Shown here piece by piece: positions 9,155 to 17,390 of a stretch of DNA of 64,000 nt. Source of the DNA: CADCWK01 sp035944555 (GTDB lineage: Bacteria; Chloroflexota; Chloroflexia; Thermomicrobiales; UBA6265); the NCBI GenBank assembly GCA_035944555.1, contig DASZAY010000008.1, forward strand, positions 186,001 through 250,000. Direction: 5' to 3'. Both the position numbers and the translations under genes were made by a program. The notes under the pieces were generated by a model. That model ran no database searches. It was not told the origin of the DNA and worked only from the letters and a program-made list of their open reading frames with translations. The stretch's first letter is position 1, and every line of letters starts with the position of its first letter.

Positions 9155-9182
9155 GGTAAATCGGGTGTCAAAACAATGTCAG
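9155..9182 (-). promoter_or_regulatory. Candidate PhoP-type box (three 11-bp-spaced repeats) upstream of phoX
   Basis: On the minus strand, toward phoX: CTGACA-ttgtt-TTGACA-cccga-TTTACC. Three hexamers are spaced exactly 11 bp apart, like Gram-positive PhoP direct repeats (TT-A-CA type). The middle and last repeat match the tract upstream of ugpA at 14 of 17 positions. TTGACA could also act as -35, with only a weak -10 (GAATGA) 17 bp downstream, consistent with an activator-dependent promoter. The rest of the 8989-9361 gap shows no gene. Confidence 0.55.
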
Positions 9183-9361
9183 AGGACTATTAAGGTGGGA
9201 GATGCCTGGACCATTCGGTGACCGCCATTCGCCGGTTGACAGGCCGAGTCGTGAATGGCTACGATAAATCCGACCGTTTTGCTCAGAATCCAGCGGACAG
9301 GCACGTCAGGCCGGGACGGGACCACCGTCCGATCGGCCCCCGCCATGAAAGGTTTCCCGTC

Positions 9362-9976
9362 GTGACCGCCAGCAATCTCACCGTGACCCGTATCTCGCCC
9401 GAGGCCATGCTCGACCATATCCGGTCGCGTCGCAGTCGCGGCCGCGTCCTGCAGGAACCCGTTCCCGACACCGTGATTGAGCGGATCCTGGAAGCGGGAA
9501 CGTGGGCTCCCAACCATCACCAGACGCAGCCCTGGCGGTTCTGGGTCGTCACCGGCGATGCCCGCACCCGGTTCGGTGAGGCACTGGCGGCCGGTGACCT
9601 CGCCCGCCACGCCGATGCCACGCCGGACAAGCGGGAGACCATGCGCCAATCCGCGATCACCAAGGCGATGCGGGCGCCGGCGATCATCGTGGTGGCCGCG
9701 GCGATCACCGAGAACGGCCGCAACCCGGACCAGGAAGAGATCGCCGCAGCTTCCGCCGCCATCCAGAACATGCTGCTCCAGGCTGAGGCAGAGGGACTCG
9801 CGTCCATCTGGCGAACCGGCCGCTCGGCCTATGAGCCCGAGATGGCCGCCTTCCTTGGACTCGGCGAGCGCGACAGCATCCTCGGCTTCGTCTACCTCGG
9901 CTACCCGGATCCCGACGCCCCGGTCAAGCAGGCGGAGCGCGTGCCGGTCGCGGGTGTGACCACGCGACTGGCCTGA
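9362..9976 (+). CDS. Nitroreductase-family FMN oxidoreductase
   Basis: 204 aa. The nitroreductase fold is shown by MLDHIRSRRSRGRVLQEPVP at the start (Arg cluster for FMN phosphate), ILEAGTWAPNHHQTQPWRFWVV (about 40), AAASAAIQNMLLQAEAEGLASIW (about 130) and the terminal LGFVYLGYPDPDAP. The family reduces nitro compounds, quinones or flavin-like substrates with NAD(P)H; the true substrate is unknown. I chose the GTG at 9362, with GAAAGG 11 nt upstream; an in-frame start at 9218 would add unconserved residues. Monocistronic, divergent from phoX. Confidence 0.88.
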   Translation: MTASNLTVTRISPEAMLDHIRSRRSRGRVLQEPVPDTVIERILEAGTWAPNHHQTQPWRFWVVTGDARTRFGEALAAGDLARHADATPDKRETMRQSAITKAMRAPAIIVVAAAITENGRNPDQEEIAAASAAIQNMLLQAEAEGLASIWRTGRSAYEPEMAAFLGLGERDSILGFVYLGYPDPDAPVKQAERVPVAGVTTRLA

Positions 9977-10031
9977 CCCCTCCGCCTCCGCGCTCCGTCA
10001 TGGCGGGGTCCGGTTCCGACAGGACGATGGG

Positions 10032-10853
10032 ATGACCGCGCACGGACACGGGTTCGCCGGCGACCGGGCCTTCGGCGATCAGGCCGCAACCTACGACCGG
10101 TACCGGCCAGGTTACCCGCCGGCCCTCTACGACCTGATCCGTGAGACCTGTGGCGCCGGACCTGGGACGACCGCGTTCGAGATCGGGCCGGGCACCGGCC
10201 AGGCCACCATCGACCTGCTCCGGCTGGGAATTGACGCGATCCATCTCTTCGAGCCGGACGAGCGCCTGGCCGCCATCCTCAGAGATCGCATGTTGCCATG
10301 GGCCGATGACCGGGAGATCACGATCGACCCGCGGCAGTTCGATGACGGCGATGGCGACAGGGCATCGTTCGACTTCGGAGCAGCGGCGACCGTCCTGCAC
10401 TGGCTCAACCAGCGGACGACGCTTGAGCGAGCCGGCGCGCTCCTCCGGCCCGGTGGGTGGTTCGCGTCCTGGTGGAACGTCTACGGCGACCCGGCCGCGC
10501 CGGACCCCTTCCATGAGGCCACCCGGCACATCCTCGAACCTGGTACTGCCACGGTCGACCCGACGTTGGTCCAGCGCATGCACTTCGCACTCGATGTCGC
10601 CGCCCGGACCAACGACCTCCGCTCGTCCGGGTTGTTCGAGCCCGCCATCCATCACCTGTTCCGCTGGGATCTCGAGATGGATGCCGACGCGGCCGCCGGG
10701 CTCTACCTCACCTTCCCGAACGTCAACCGCCGTCCTCCGGACGAGCGTGACCGGGTGCTCGACGGTCTGCGGAAGGTCATCGAGGACGAGTTCGGCGGGC
10801 GGATTCGTCGCCCGATCCTCATGCCGGTCTATCTTGCCCGGCGCCGTGGCTGA
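10032..10853 (+). CDS. Class I SAM-dependent methyltransferase
   Basis: 273 aa. Motif I FEIGPGTGQATIDLLRLG (about 49-66) binds S-adenosylmethionine, followed by the acidic residue in IHLFEPDERLAAILRDR (motif II) and AAATVLHWLNQRTTLERAGALLRPGGW (motifs III/IV). The N-terminal FGDQAATYDRYRPGYPPALYDL is typical of the UbiE/TPMT-like group. Substrate is unknown. ATG at 10032, 55 nt after the nitroreductase stop; the next gene starts 83 nt downstream on the same strand, so a loose operon is possible. Confidence 0.88.
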   Translation: MTAHGHGFAGDRAFGDQAATYDRYRPGYPPALYDLIRETCGAGPGTTAFEIGPGTGQATIDLLRLGIDAIHLFEPDERLAAILRDRMLPWADDREITIDPRQFDDGDGDRASFDFGAAATVLHWLNQRTTLERAGALLRPGGWFASWWNVYGDPAAPDPFHEATRHILEPGTATVDPTLVQRMHFALDVAARTNDLRSSGLFEPAIHHLFRWDLEMDADAAAGLYLTFPNVNRRPPDERDRVLDGLRKVIEDEFGGRIRRPILMPVYLARRRG

Positions 10854-10936
10854 GCTGGGCCGGCGGGCATGCAGGAATCGACACTGCGAAGATTGACGCG
10901 GTTCGTCCGCCCGTATTCCCCGGAGTCCCCCTTGCC

Positions 10937-11695
10937 ATGGATACCGCCCAACCGATCGCCCCGGCGCCATCCGCCCGCGGTGAGCGCATCGCCTTCCTCG
11001 TCGACGTCGACAACACCCTGATCGACAACGACGCCGCCAAGCTGGCCATCGACCAGCGCATGCGCGCCGCCGTCGGAGCAGACGAGACCGAGCGGTTCTG
11101 GCTCGCCTACGAGAGCGTCCGGCGTGAGGAGGGTCGCGTCTCGGTCCCCCTCGCGCTGGTCGAATATCTCGACACGCTTCCGCCGAGGACCGACGACCGG
11201 GCGGCCCGCGACCAGCATGTCGCGCTGGCTGAGGCCCTGATGGGCGTGCCCTACCGGGACTTCGTCTACCCCGGCGCCGAGGACGCGCTGGCGACCCTCC
11301 GGCAGATCGGCCGGGTCGCGATCCTGACCGAGGGCGACCCGGCCTTCCAGGCGACCAAGGTGTCGCGGTCGGGGCTGGGTGAGCATGTCGAGGGCTACGT
11401 CTTCGTCTGCCCCGACAAGAGCGCCTATCTCCGCGAGGTCGGCGCGATGTTCCCGGCCGACCGGCTCGTCCTCGTCGAGGACAAGCTCCGCAACATCACC
11501 CGGGCGCGGGAAATCTTCGGCAGGCTCGGCGTCGCCTTCTCCGGCATCTACGTCCGGCAGGGCCACTACGCCACCGCGACCCAGGAAGAGGAAGCGACGG
11601 TCGAGCTCACGATCGACCGGATTGGCGCGCTGGCGGCCATGGCCCCGGACGAGATCGTCGACGCCATTACCACCCCGGCCGGACCATCCCGGTGA
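10937..11695 (+). CDS. HAD-superfamily hydrolase
   Basis: 252 aa. Motif I with the nucleophile is FLVDVDNTLIDNDAAK (about 16-31), cap helices follow, motif II is VAILTEGDPAFQATK (about 131), and motif III/IV is ADRLVLVEDKLRNITRARE (about 173). The second acidic residue of motif I is Asp as needed for phosphatase activity. Substrate unknown. The stop codon overlaps the tsaE GTG start by 4 nt, indicating translational coupling. Confidence 0.85.
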   Translation: MDTAQPIAPAPSARGERIAFLVDVDNTLIDNDAAKLAIDQRMRAAVGADETERFWLAYESVRREEGRVSVPLALVEYLDTLPPRTDDRAARDQHVALAEALMGVPYRDFVYPGAEDALATLRQIGRVAILTEGDPAFQATKVSRSGLGEHVEGYVFVCPDKSAYLREVGAMFPADRLVLVEDKLRNITRAREIFGRLGVAFSGIYVRQGHYATATQEEEATVELTIDRIGALAAMAPDEIVDAITTPAGPSR

Positions 11696-12171
11696 ACGAG
11701 CGGGTGATCAGCACGGATTCGGCAGAAGCGACCGCTAGGCTCGGCCGTCGTCTGGCTGCGTTACTGGCGGCCGGGGACACGCTGCTGCTCCACGGCGACC
11801 TCGGCGCGGGCAAGACGACGCTGGCCCAGGGCATCCTCGCGGCCCTCCGCCCCGGCACCCCCGCCACGTCCCCCACTTTCACGCTCATCAACGAGTACGC
11901 CGCCGGGAACGCGGACCAGCCTCCGGTGCATCACCTCGACCTGTACCGTCTCGATGGGCCGGACGACCTCGACTCGATCGGCTTCGACGACCTTGTCGGG
12001 GCCGGCACCGGGATCCTCCTCGTCGAGTGGCCCGAGCGGCTGGGCGACGACCTGCCGGACGACTACCTGCTTGTCAGCATCGAGGCAGAGGGAGCGGATC
12101 AGCGCCGGGTGACCGTCCGCGCCATGCCGGGCGACGGACGCCACGCCCGGATCGTCAGCGCCCTCGACTGA
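11692..12171 (+). CDS. tsaE: tRNA threonylcarbamoyladenosine biosynthesis ATPase TsaE
   Basis: 159 aa, GTG start inside the preceding stop (GTGA). P-loop HGDLGAGKTTLAQGILAAL (about 31-50), the switch TSPTFTLINEY (about 60), HLDLYRLDGPDDLDSIGFDDL (about 82) and LLVEWPERLGDDLP (about 108) are diagnostic. TsaE is the ATPase that supports the TsaBD complex making t6A37 in ANN-decoding tRNAs. tsaB and tsaD lie 23-25 kb away on the other strand. It converges with the PhzF gene with only 4 nt between the stops and no terminator between. Confidence 0.95.
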   Translation: MNERVISTDSAEATARLGRRLAALLAAGDTLLLHGDLGAGKTTLAQGILAALRPGTPATSPTFTLINEYAAGNADQPPVHHLDLYRLDGPDDLDSIGFDDLVGAGTGILLVEWPERLGDDLPDDYLLVSIEAEGADQRRVTVRAMPGDGRHARIVSALD

Positions 12172-12175
12172 CCCG

Positions 12176-12997
12176 TCAGCCGGGAGCGGCGATCAGCTCG
12201 ACGCGGGACACCGTCACCGCGTGACCACCGATCAGCGTCCGGTTCCCGCGCATCTCCACCCACAACTCGCCGCCCCGCGCTGAGAGCTGGCGAGCGGCGA
12301 ACGATGTTCGACCGGTTCGTTCTGCCCAGTACGGTGCGAGCAGGCAGTGCGTCGAGCCGGTGACCGGGTCCTCATCGATCCCGAAGGCCGGCGCGAAGTA
12401 GCGCGACGCGAAGTCGACCCCACCGCCCGCGGCAGTTACGACTACTCCGCCCCAAGGCAACCGTCCGACGGCCCCAAAGTCCGGCGTCAGCGCCTCGACC
12501 TCCCCGGCATCGGCCAGTTCGACCAGCAGATTCGGGATCGACCCGGAAACGCCACCGCTCGAGGCCAGCCCCAACGGCGCTCCAGCCAATCCGAGCGCCG
12601 CCCGGAGCCCATCCGGCTCCCTGGCGGGAACCGGGTTCACCGTCGGGAAGTCCAGCCACGTCCGGCCATCCCGGACCTCCGCGCGGAGCTCCCCGGCCAG
12701 CGTCCGGAAGCGCAGCTCCGCGGAGTCGTCATGCCCGCCCTCGCGCAGCACATGGGCGGACGCGAGCGTGGCGTGGCCACAGAGCGGCACCTCGCGGACC
12801 GGCGTGAACCAGCGGAGATCCCAGTGCCCGCGGTCGATGCGGCGCAGGAACGCCGTCTCGGACAGGTTCATCTCGGCCGCGACAGCCTGGAGCCAGGCGT
12901 CGTCCCGCTCTCCCTCAAGGATGGTGACAGCGGCTGGATTTCCCCGGAATGGCTGGTCGGTGAAGGCATCGACGACGACGAGGTGCTGACCGGGCAT
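12176..12997 (-). CDS. PhzF-family isomerase-like protein
   Basis: 273 aa with the PhzF/DapF-like double fold. Evidence: QHLVVVDAFTDQPFRGNPAAV at the start, AAEMNLSETAFL with the conserved Glu (about 45-52), RWFTPVREVPLCGHATLASAHVL (about 63-85) and the second-domain RYFAPAFGIDEDPVTGSTHC. PhzF itself isomerises trans-2,3-dihydro-3-hydroxyanthranilate; most homologues, including isolated ones like this, have no assigned substrate. ATG at 12997. No phenazine genes are nearby. Confidence 0.9.
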   Translation of the reverse strand: MPGQHLVVVDAFTDQPFRGNPAAVTILEGERDDAWLQAVAAEMNLSETAFLRRIDRGHWDLRWFTPVREVPLCGHATLASAHVLREGGHDDSAELRFRTLAGELRAEVRDGRTWLDFPTVNPVPAREPDGLRAALGLAGAPLGLASSGGVSGSIPNLLVELADAGEVEALTPDFGAVGRLPWGGVVVTAAGGGVDFASRYFAPAFGIDEDPVTGSTHCLLAPYWAERTGRTSFAARQLSARGGELWVEMRGNRTLIGGHAVTVSRVELIAAPG

Positions 12998-13084
12998 GGG
13001 ACAACTCCAGCGGAATCGGGGTAGCAGACAACCGCGAACGTACGCGAGACTCCGGCGCGCGAACGGTGCGCCCCCCTGGGAGAT

Positions 13085-13095
13085 CGTGCTATAGT
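13085..13095 (+). promoter_or_regulatory. Extended -10 promoter of a short structured transcript
   Basis: TGCTATAGT (13087-13095) matches the extended -10 consensus TGnTATAAT. No -35 is evident. It would start transcription at about 13102, directly before the hairpins described in the next entry. Confidence 0.45.
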
Positions 13096-13097
13096 AT

Positions 13098-13205
13098 GGG
13101 AGGCCGTGGGAAACGGCAGCACCGCGCGATCCTCCCCATGCCCCACACGACCACCGTCCCGGTGGTTCCCCTGCCGATCCGAGTCTGGATCGGCGCTTTG
13201 TGTTG
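13098..13205 (+). ncRNA. Candidate small RNA or transcribed leader ending in a terminator
   Basis: About 105 nt between an extended -10 element and an intrinsic terminator. Elements in order: GGGAGG pairing with CCTCCC around CCGT-gggaa-ACGG, then ACCACCG-tc-CGGTGGT, then the terminator GCCGATCC-gagtct-GGATCGGC followed by GCTTTGTGTTGT. It lies 68 nt before the MBL-hydrolase gene, so it may be a leader for it. A second element of the same plan is at 15901-16015. No known RNA family recognised. Confidence 0.45.
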
Positions 13206-13272
13206 TGCGGCAGATTGGCTTTTCGCCCGACACGGGGATCCGCCGGTCAGCACCGAGGAGTGACGAGTTCCG

Positions 13273-13926
13273 ATGGCCGAGATCCGCTGGTACGGACACA
13301 ACTGCTTCCGCATCCGGGCCCGGGAGGCGACGATCGTCACCGACCCCGTTGGCCGCAACACCGGCTACACCATGCCGAAGGTCACGGCCGACCTCGTTTC
13401 CATTTCCCACCATCACCCGGGGCACAAGAACCTCGCCGCGATCCGGCCCGATCCGCCCTTTCGCGTCATCGACGGGCCGGGCGAGTACGAGATCCACGAT
13501 GTCCTGACGACCGGTGTCCGCACCTACCATGACACCAGCAAGGGCGCCGACCGGGGGTACAACACCATCTTCCTCTTCACCGTCGAGGGCATCACCTTCT
13601 GCCATCTCGGTGACCTCGGTCATCCCCTTTCTCAGGCCCAGGCCGAGAGCCTCAGTGGCTCGGACGTCGTCTTCGTCCCGGCTGGCGGCGACAACACGAG
13701 CATCATCGACCCGACCCGGGCCGCCGAGATCATCGGCCAGCTCGAACCCAAACTCGTCATTCCCATGCAGTACGCCGCCGGATCAGGTGATTCCGGTCTT
13801 GGGGACCTGACCGCCTTCTGCAAGGCGCTCGGGGTCGAGACACCGGAGCCGGAAGACAAGCTGACGATCCGCCAGTCCGACCTCGCGGAGTCGATGCGGG
13901 TGGTTGCCCTTACTCCGGAAAGCTGA
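13273..13926 (+). CDS. MBL-fold metal-dependent hydrolase (UlaG/COG2220-like)
   Basis: 217 aa. Short metallo-beta-lactamase-fold protein: AEIRWYGHNCFRIR, TDPVGRNTGY, VSISHHHPGHKNL (degenerate HxHxDH, with Pro-Gly before the last His), GEYEIHDVLTTG, FCHLGDLGHPLS with the bridging region, and a C-terminal ETPEPEDKLTIRQSDL tail. The family includes L-ascorbate-6-phosphate lactonase and many uncharacterised hydrolases. The metal-binding motif differs from the usual HxHxDH, so activity should not be assumed. ATG at 13273 with GAGGAG about 11 nt upstream. Confidence 0.85.
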   Translation: MAEIRWYGHNCFRIRAREATIVTDPVGRNTGYTMPKVTADLVSISHHHPGHKNLAAIRPDPPFRVIDGPGEYEIHDVLTTGVRTYHDTSKGADRGYNTIFLFTVEGITFCHLGDLGHPLSQAQAESLSGSDVVFVPAGGDNTSIIDPTRAAEIIGQLEPKLVIPMQYAAGSGDSGLGDLTAFCKALGVETPEPEDKLTIRQSDLAESMRVVALTPES

Positions 13927-13941
13927 TCCCGCCTTCGCTCC

Positions 13942-13964
13942 AGACCGGCCGCCGGGCGGCTGGT
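13942..13964 (+). terminator. Hairpin after the MBL-hydrolase gene
   Basis: GACCGGCCGCC pairs with GGCGGCTGGTC (one G-U-type mismatch, almost no loop) 15 nt after the stop. No T-tract follows, so this is a weak prediction. Confidence 0.35.
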
Positions 13965-14048
13965 CCATCCATTGATCGTTGCCGTCACGTCGTCGCAGCA
14001 GCAGCCCGGCCGGAAACCATCGCCGACCGGGGAGGAGAAACGGGCAGC

Positions 14049-15734
14049 ATGCCGAAATACATCTTCGTGACGGGTGGCGTCGTCTCGTCGGTCGGCAAGG
14101 GAATCACGACCGCGGCGCTCGGGCGACTCCTCAAGGCCCGCGGCGCCAGCGTCTCCGTAATGAAGCTGGACCCGTATCTCAACGTCGACCCCGGAACGAT
14201 GTCGCCGTACCAGCACGGTGAGGTCTTCGTCACCGACGACGGCGCCGAGACGGACCTCGACCTGGGCCACTACGAGCGGTTCATCGACGAGAACCTCAGC
14301 CGGGCCAGCAACGTCACCACGGGACAGGTCTATTCCGCCGTGATCGCCAAGGAGCGCCGCGGCGACTATCTCGGCGGTACGGTCCAGGTCATCCCCCACA
14401 TCACTAACGAGATCAAGCACCGGATCATGCTCGCCTCCCGCCAGCATGAGAGCGACGTCGTGATCGTCGAGGTGGGCGGCACGGTCGGCGACATCGAGGG
14501 ACAGGCGTTCCTCGAGGGCATCCGGCAGATGCGCCGTGAGGTCGGGCGTCGTAACGTGCTCTACATCCATGTCACCCTCCTGCCGGAGGTCAGCGGCGGC
14601 GAGCTCAAGACCAAGCCGACCCAGCAGAGTGTCCGTGAGCTGCGCGCCGTCGGCATCCAGCCGGACGTGATCATCGCCCGCGCCGACCGGGACATCCCGC
14701 AGGACCTCAAGGAGAAGATTGCCCTCTTCTGCGACGTGGACCCGGAAGCCGTGATCCCGATGCCCACGGCGGCGACCATCTACGAGGTCCCGCTGATCCA
14801 GGAAGCATCCGGGCTCGGCTCGTACATCGCCCGCCACTTCGAACTGCAGGAGCATGCCGACCTGCGCGAGTGGAGCAACATGGTCACACGGATCAAGACC
14901 GAGCGCGGCTCCGTTCGTGTGGCCCTGATCGGCAAGTACACCGACCTTCACGATGCCTACATGAGCGTGACCGAGTCGCTCACCCACGCCGGTCTGCACC
15001 ACGACATCAATGTCGAGGTCGTCTGGGTGAACAGCGAGACGGTCACGACCGCCGAGCTGGAGCGCACGCTCCGCCGCGTGCAGGGCATCCTCGTCCCGGG
15101 TGGCTTCGGTCCGCGTGGCGTCGAAGGCAAGATCCAGGCGGCGAAGTACGCCCGTGAGCACGGCATTCCCTATCTCGGGCTCTGCTACGGCCTGCACATG
15201 GCGGTCATCGAGGCCTCGCGCCACCTGCTCGGCCTTGAGGGTGCGAGTTCAACCGAGATCGATCCGGAGACGACGGAGCCCGTCATCGACCTGATGCCGG
15301 ACCAGAAGGACGTCGAGATGGGCGGGACGATGCGGCTGGGCCTCTGGCCGTGCCAGCTGGCGCCAGACACGCGTGCGCGGGCGGCATACGGCGAGCCGAC
15401 CGTCTACGAGCGCCATCGCCACCGGTTCGAGGTCAACAATGCCTACCGTGACCGGTTGGCGGAGGTGGGACTGATCGTCTCCGGTGCCTCGCCGGATGGC
15501 CGCCTGGCCGAGATTATGGAGCTCAGGGATCACCCGTTCTACGTCGGCGTGCAGTTCCACCCGGAATTCCGCAGCCGACCGACCCGGCCCCATCCGCTCT
15601 TCCGCGATTTCATCGGCGCGGTCAAGCAGACGTTCGCCGACGGCGCCCAGCGGTCGTTGCCTCTGGACGAGTCCGTCTCCGTTCCCCGCCAGCCGGTTCG
15701 TCAATTTGCCGCCAGCTACGGGACCGAGGACTGA
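14049..15734 (+). CDS. pyrG: CTP synthase
   Basis: 561 aa, full length. It aminates UTP to CTP using glutamine and ATP in the cytosol. The N-terminal synthetase domain shows KYIFVTGGVVSSVGKGITTAALG (P-loop), KLDPYLNVDPGTMSPYQHGEV and VEVGGTVGDIEGQAFLE; the C-terminal class I glutaminase domain shows LVPGGFGPRGVEGK, the nucleophile loop PYLGLCYGLHMAVIE (Cys about 382) and VQFHPEFRSRPTRPHPLF with catalytic His and Glu. ATG at 14049 with GGGGAGG upstream. CTP feeds the CDP-lipid chemistry implied by the PgsA-like gene downstream, although each appears to have its own transcription signals. Confidence 0.98.
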   Translation: MPKYIFVTGGVVSSVGKGITTAALGRLLKARGASVSVMKLDPYLNVDPGTMSPYQHGEVFVTDDGAETDLDLGHYERFIDENLSRASNVTTGQVYSAVIAKERRGDYLGGTVQVIPHITNEIKHRIMLASRQHESDVVIVEVGGTVGDIEGQAFLEGIRQMRREVGRRNVLYIHVTLLPEVSGGELKTKPTQQSVRELRAVGIQPDVIIARADRDIPQDLKEKIALFCDVDPEAVIPMPTAATIYEVPLIQEASGLGSYIARHFELQEHADLREWSNMVTRIKTERGSVRVALIGKYTDLHDAYMSVTESLTHAGLHHDINVEVVWVNSETVTTAELERTLRRVQGILVPGGFGPRGVEGKIQAAKYAREHGIPYLGLCYGLHMAVIEASRHLLGLEGASSTEIDPETTEPVIDLMPDQKDVEMGGTMRLGLWPCQLAPDTRARAAYGEPTVYERHRHRFEVNNAYRDRLAEVGLIVSGASPDGRLAEIMELRDHPFYVGVQFHPEFRSRPTRPHPLFRDFIGAVKQTFADGAQRSLPLDESVSVPRQPVRQFAASYGTED

Positions 15735-15866
15735 GTCAGGGCATACCTGGTCCCGGACGGGGTGTCTATCCGGTTTCCGCCGGTGGGGCCCCCTGCCATC
15801 CGGCCGACGGAGCCCGGACCAACGTACTGGTCCAGGAGAACCTCGGGAAACCTGGCAAATCGTATT

Positions 15867-15894
15867 TTGTCAGAAGGTGGGGCCCTGCTACACT
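15867..15894 (+). promoter_or_regulatory. Promoter with -35 and extended -10 before a structured leader
   Basis: TTGTCA, 16-bp spacer, TACACT preceded by TGC (extended -10 TGCTACACT). The same TACACT-GA sequence occurs at 20536 and 22716 ahead of other genes, suggesting a common -10 form in this genome. Confidence 0.6.
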
Positions 15895-15900
15895 GACGGC

Positions 15901-16015
15901 ACGAGAGGTGGTCCCCGAACTGACCCCGTCGTGCCGGTATCCCGCCCCGGCACGGCATTTCGCGTGATCCTGCCCTGCACCCGTCGCCCTGGTTGGCGAC
16001 GGGTTCTTTGTTGTT
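15901..16015 (+). ncRNA. Candidate small RNA or attenuated leader upstream of the PimA-like gene
   Basis: About 113 nt from the promoter to a strong intrinsic terminator. CGTGCCGG (15930-15937) pairs with CCGGCACG (15947-15954). The terminator is CCCGTCGCC-ctggtt-GGCGACGGG (15980-16003) followed by TTCTTTGTTGTT. CCCGTCG also occurs at about 15925-15931 and could compete for the 3' arm of the terminator, as an antiterminator would. Coding sequence starts 88 nt later. The plan resembles 13098-13205. The remainder of the gap 15735-16102 shows no gene. Confidence 0.5.
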
Positions 16016-16102
16016 CGGATCACCGTACTGGGGGACGAAACTGCTATTATCGCCCGGCCGCGGCCGGATCCCCCGGCACCAGCCCAAGGGGGTCACGTCG
16101 TC

Positions 16103-17281
16103 GTGAAGATAGCGCTCGTCTCACCGTACAGCTTCAAGGTCCCGGGCGGTGTCCCGGAGCACCTGATGCATCTCCAGGCCGAGTTCAACCGGCTGGGGCA
16201 CCAGGCGACGATCATCGCGCCCCGGGCGTCCGGTGGTGGCGTGGTCCGGCGACCGGGGTTTATCGAGATCGGCCGGGCCATCTCCATCCCGGCAGGTGGT
16301 TCCCGTGCCCGCCTGACGTTCGATGTCAGCCTCTACTGGCAGGTCAAGCGGCTGATGCGGCGCGAGCAGTACGACGTCGTCCACTTCCACGAGCCTCTCA
16401 TGCCCGTGCTGCCCTACATGGTGCTGCTCAACTCCGACGCAACCCATGTCGCCACCTTCCATGCCTACCGCTCGATCAATCACTGGTACACCCTGTTCAA
16501 GCCCTACATGCAGTTCACCCTCTCCCGTCTGGACGCGCGAATCGTCGTCTCGGAGCCTGCCCGCGAATTCGTCAGTCAGTATTTCCCCGGCGAGTACGAT
16601 GTCGTCCCGAACGGAATAGACGTCGACCACTACGGCGCGGGCGTGCAGCCGTTCGATTGGGCCAGCGACGGCATCCAGCGGGTCCTGTTCGTCGGCCGCT
16701 TCGAGGAGGAACGCAAGGGATTCCGCTACCTGCTCCGGGCCATGGCTCGTGTCCAGCGCCGACTCCCGGACGCACGCCTGCTGGTCGTCGGGAACGGTGA
16801 GCCGGAGCGGTTCGCGGCCGAGATCAACCGTCTCGGGGTCCGGAACGTCGAGTTCATCGGCTACGTCTCTCACGATGACAAGGCGCGGTACCTGGCCAGC
16901 TGCGACGTGATTTGCTTCCCGTCGACCCGGAACGAGAGCTTCGGGCTCGTCCTGACCGAGGCTATGGCGTCGGCCAAACCGGTCGTCGCGTCGGCGATCC
17001 CCGGGTACGCCAGCGTGCTTACCCATGAGCGGGAAGGGTTGCTCGTGCCGCCCCAGGACGATGTCGTGCTGGCTGATGGGATCATCCGCCTGCTGGGCGA
17101 CCCGGCGCTTGGTCGCGCTCTCGGGGAGCGCGGGCGCGAGACGGCGGGTCAGTACGCCTGGCCGACGGTTGCCAGTCGCCTGCTCGAGATCTATAAGCGC
17201 GCCAGCGAGAAGGGCCGCGACGCGGCCTGGCGCCGGCGCTCCAGTGAGAGCCGGGGCTCGTCCGGTAACGGGCCGGGATGA
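16103..17281 (+). CDS. GT4 glycosyltransferase, PimA-like phosphatidylinositol mannosyltransferase
   Basis: 392 aa, GT-B fold. Features: IALVSPYSFKVPGGVPEHLM (about 3-22, the GGV loop seen in PimA), DVVHFHEPLMPVLPYMVLL (about 91), FHAYRSINHWY, VPNGIDVDHYG (about 172), VLFVGRFEEERKGFRYL and the E-x7-E element in STRNESFGLVLTEAMASAKPVV (about 274). In actinobacteria PimA adds the first mannose to phosphatidylinositol on the inner membrane face. The assignment is strengthened by a CDP-alcohol phosphotransferase gene 110 nt downstream, but the acceptor is inferred. GTG start, with AAGGGGGT about 10 nt upstream. Confidence 0.85.
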   Translation: MKIALVSPYSFKVPGGVPEHLMHLQAEFNRLGHQATIIAPRASGGGVVRRPGFIEIGRAISIPAGGSRARLTFDVSLYWQVKRLMRREQYDVVHFHEPLMPVLPYMVLLNSDATHVATFHAYRSINHWYTLFKPYMQFTLSRLDARIVVSEPAREFVSQYFPGEYDVVPNGIDVDHYGAGVQPFDWASDGIQRVLFVGRFEEERKGFRYLLRAMARVQRRLPDARLLVVGNGEPERFAAEINRLGVRNVEFIGYVSHDDKARYLASCDVICFPSTRNESFGLVLTEAMASAKPVVASAIPGYASVLTHEREGLLVPPQDDVVLADGIIRLLGDPALGRALGERGRETAGQYAWPTVASRLLEIYKRASEKGRDAAWRRRSSESRGSSGNGPG

Positions 17282-17390
17282 CGTCCTGAAATACTCCGGC
17301 GGCATGGCCTACACTGGCGCGGATATCTGCAGCGGCATTGGCCGGGGCGGCGGGCAACCGTCCCCTCTCCGGGTACGGAGATGGACCCTC

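Noticed and set aside
13632..15224. Minus-strand open frame of 530 codons over pyrG
   Set aside because: Entirely opposite CTP synthase; composition typical of a third-position GC shadow.
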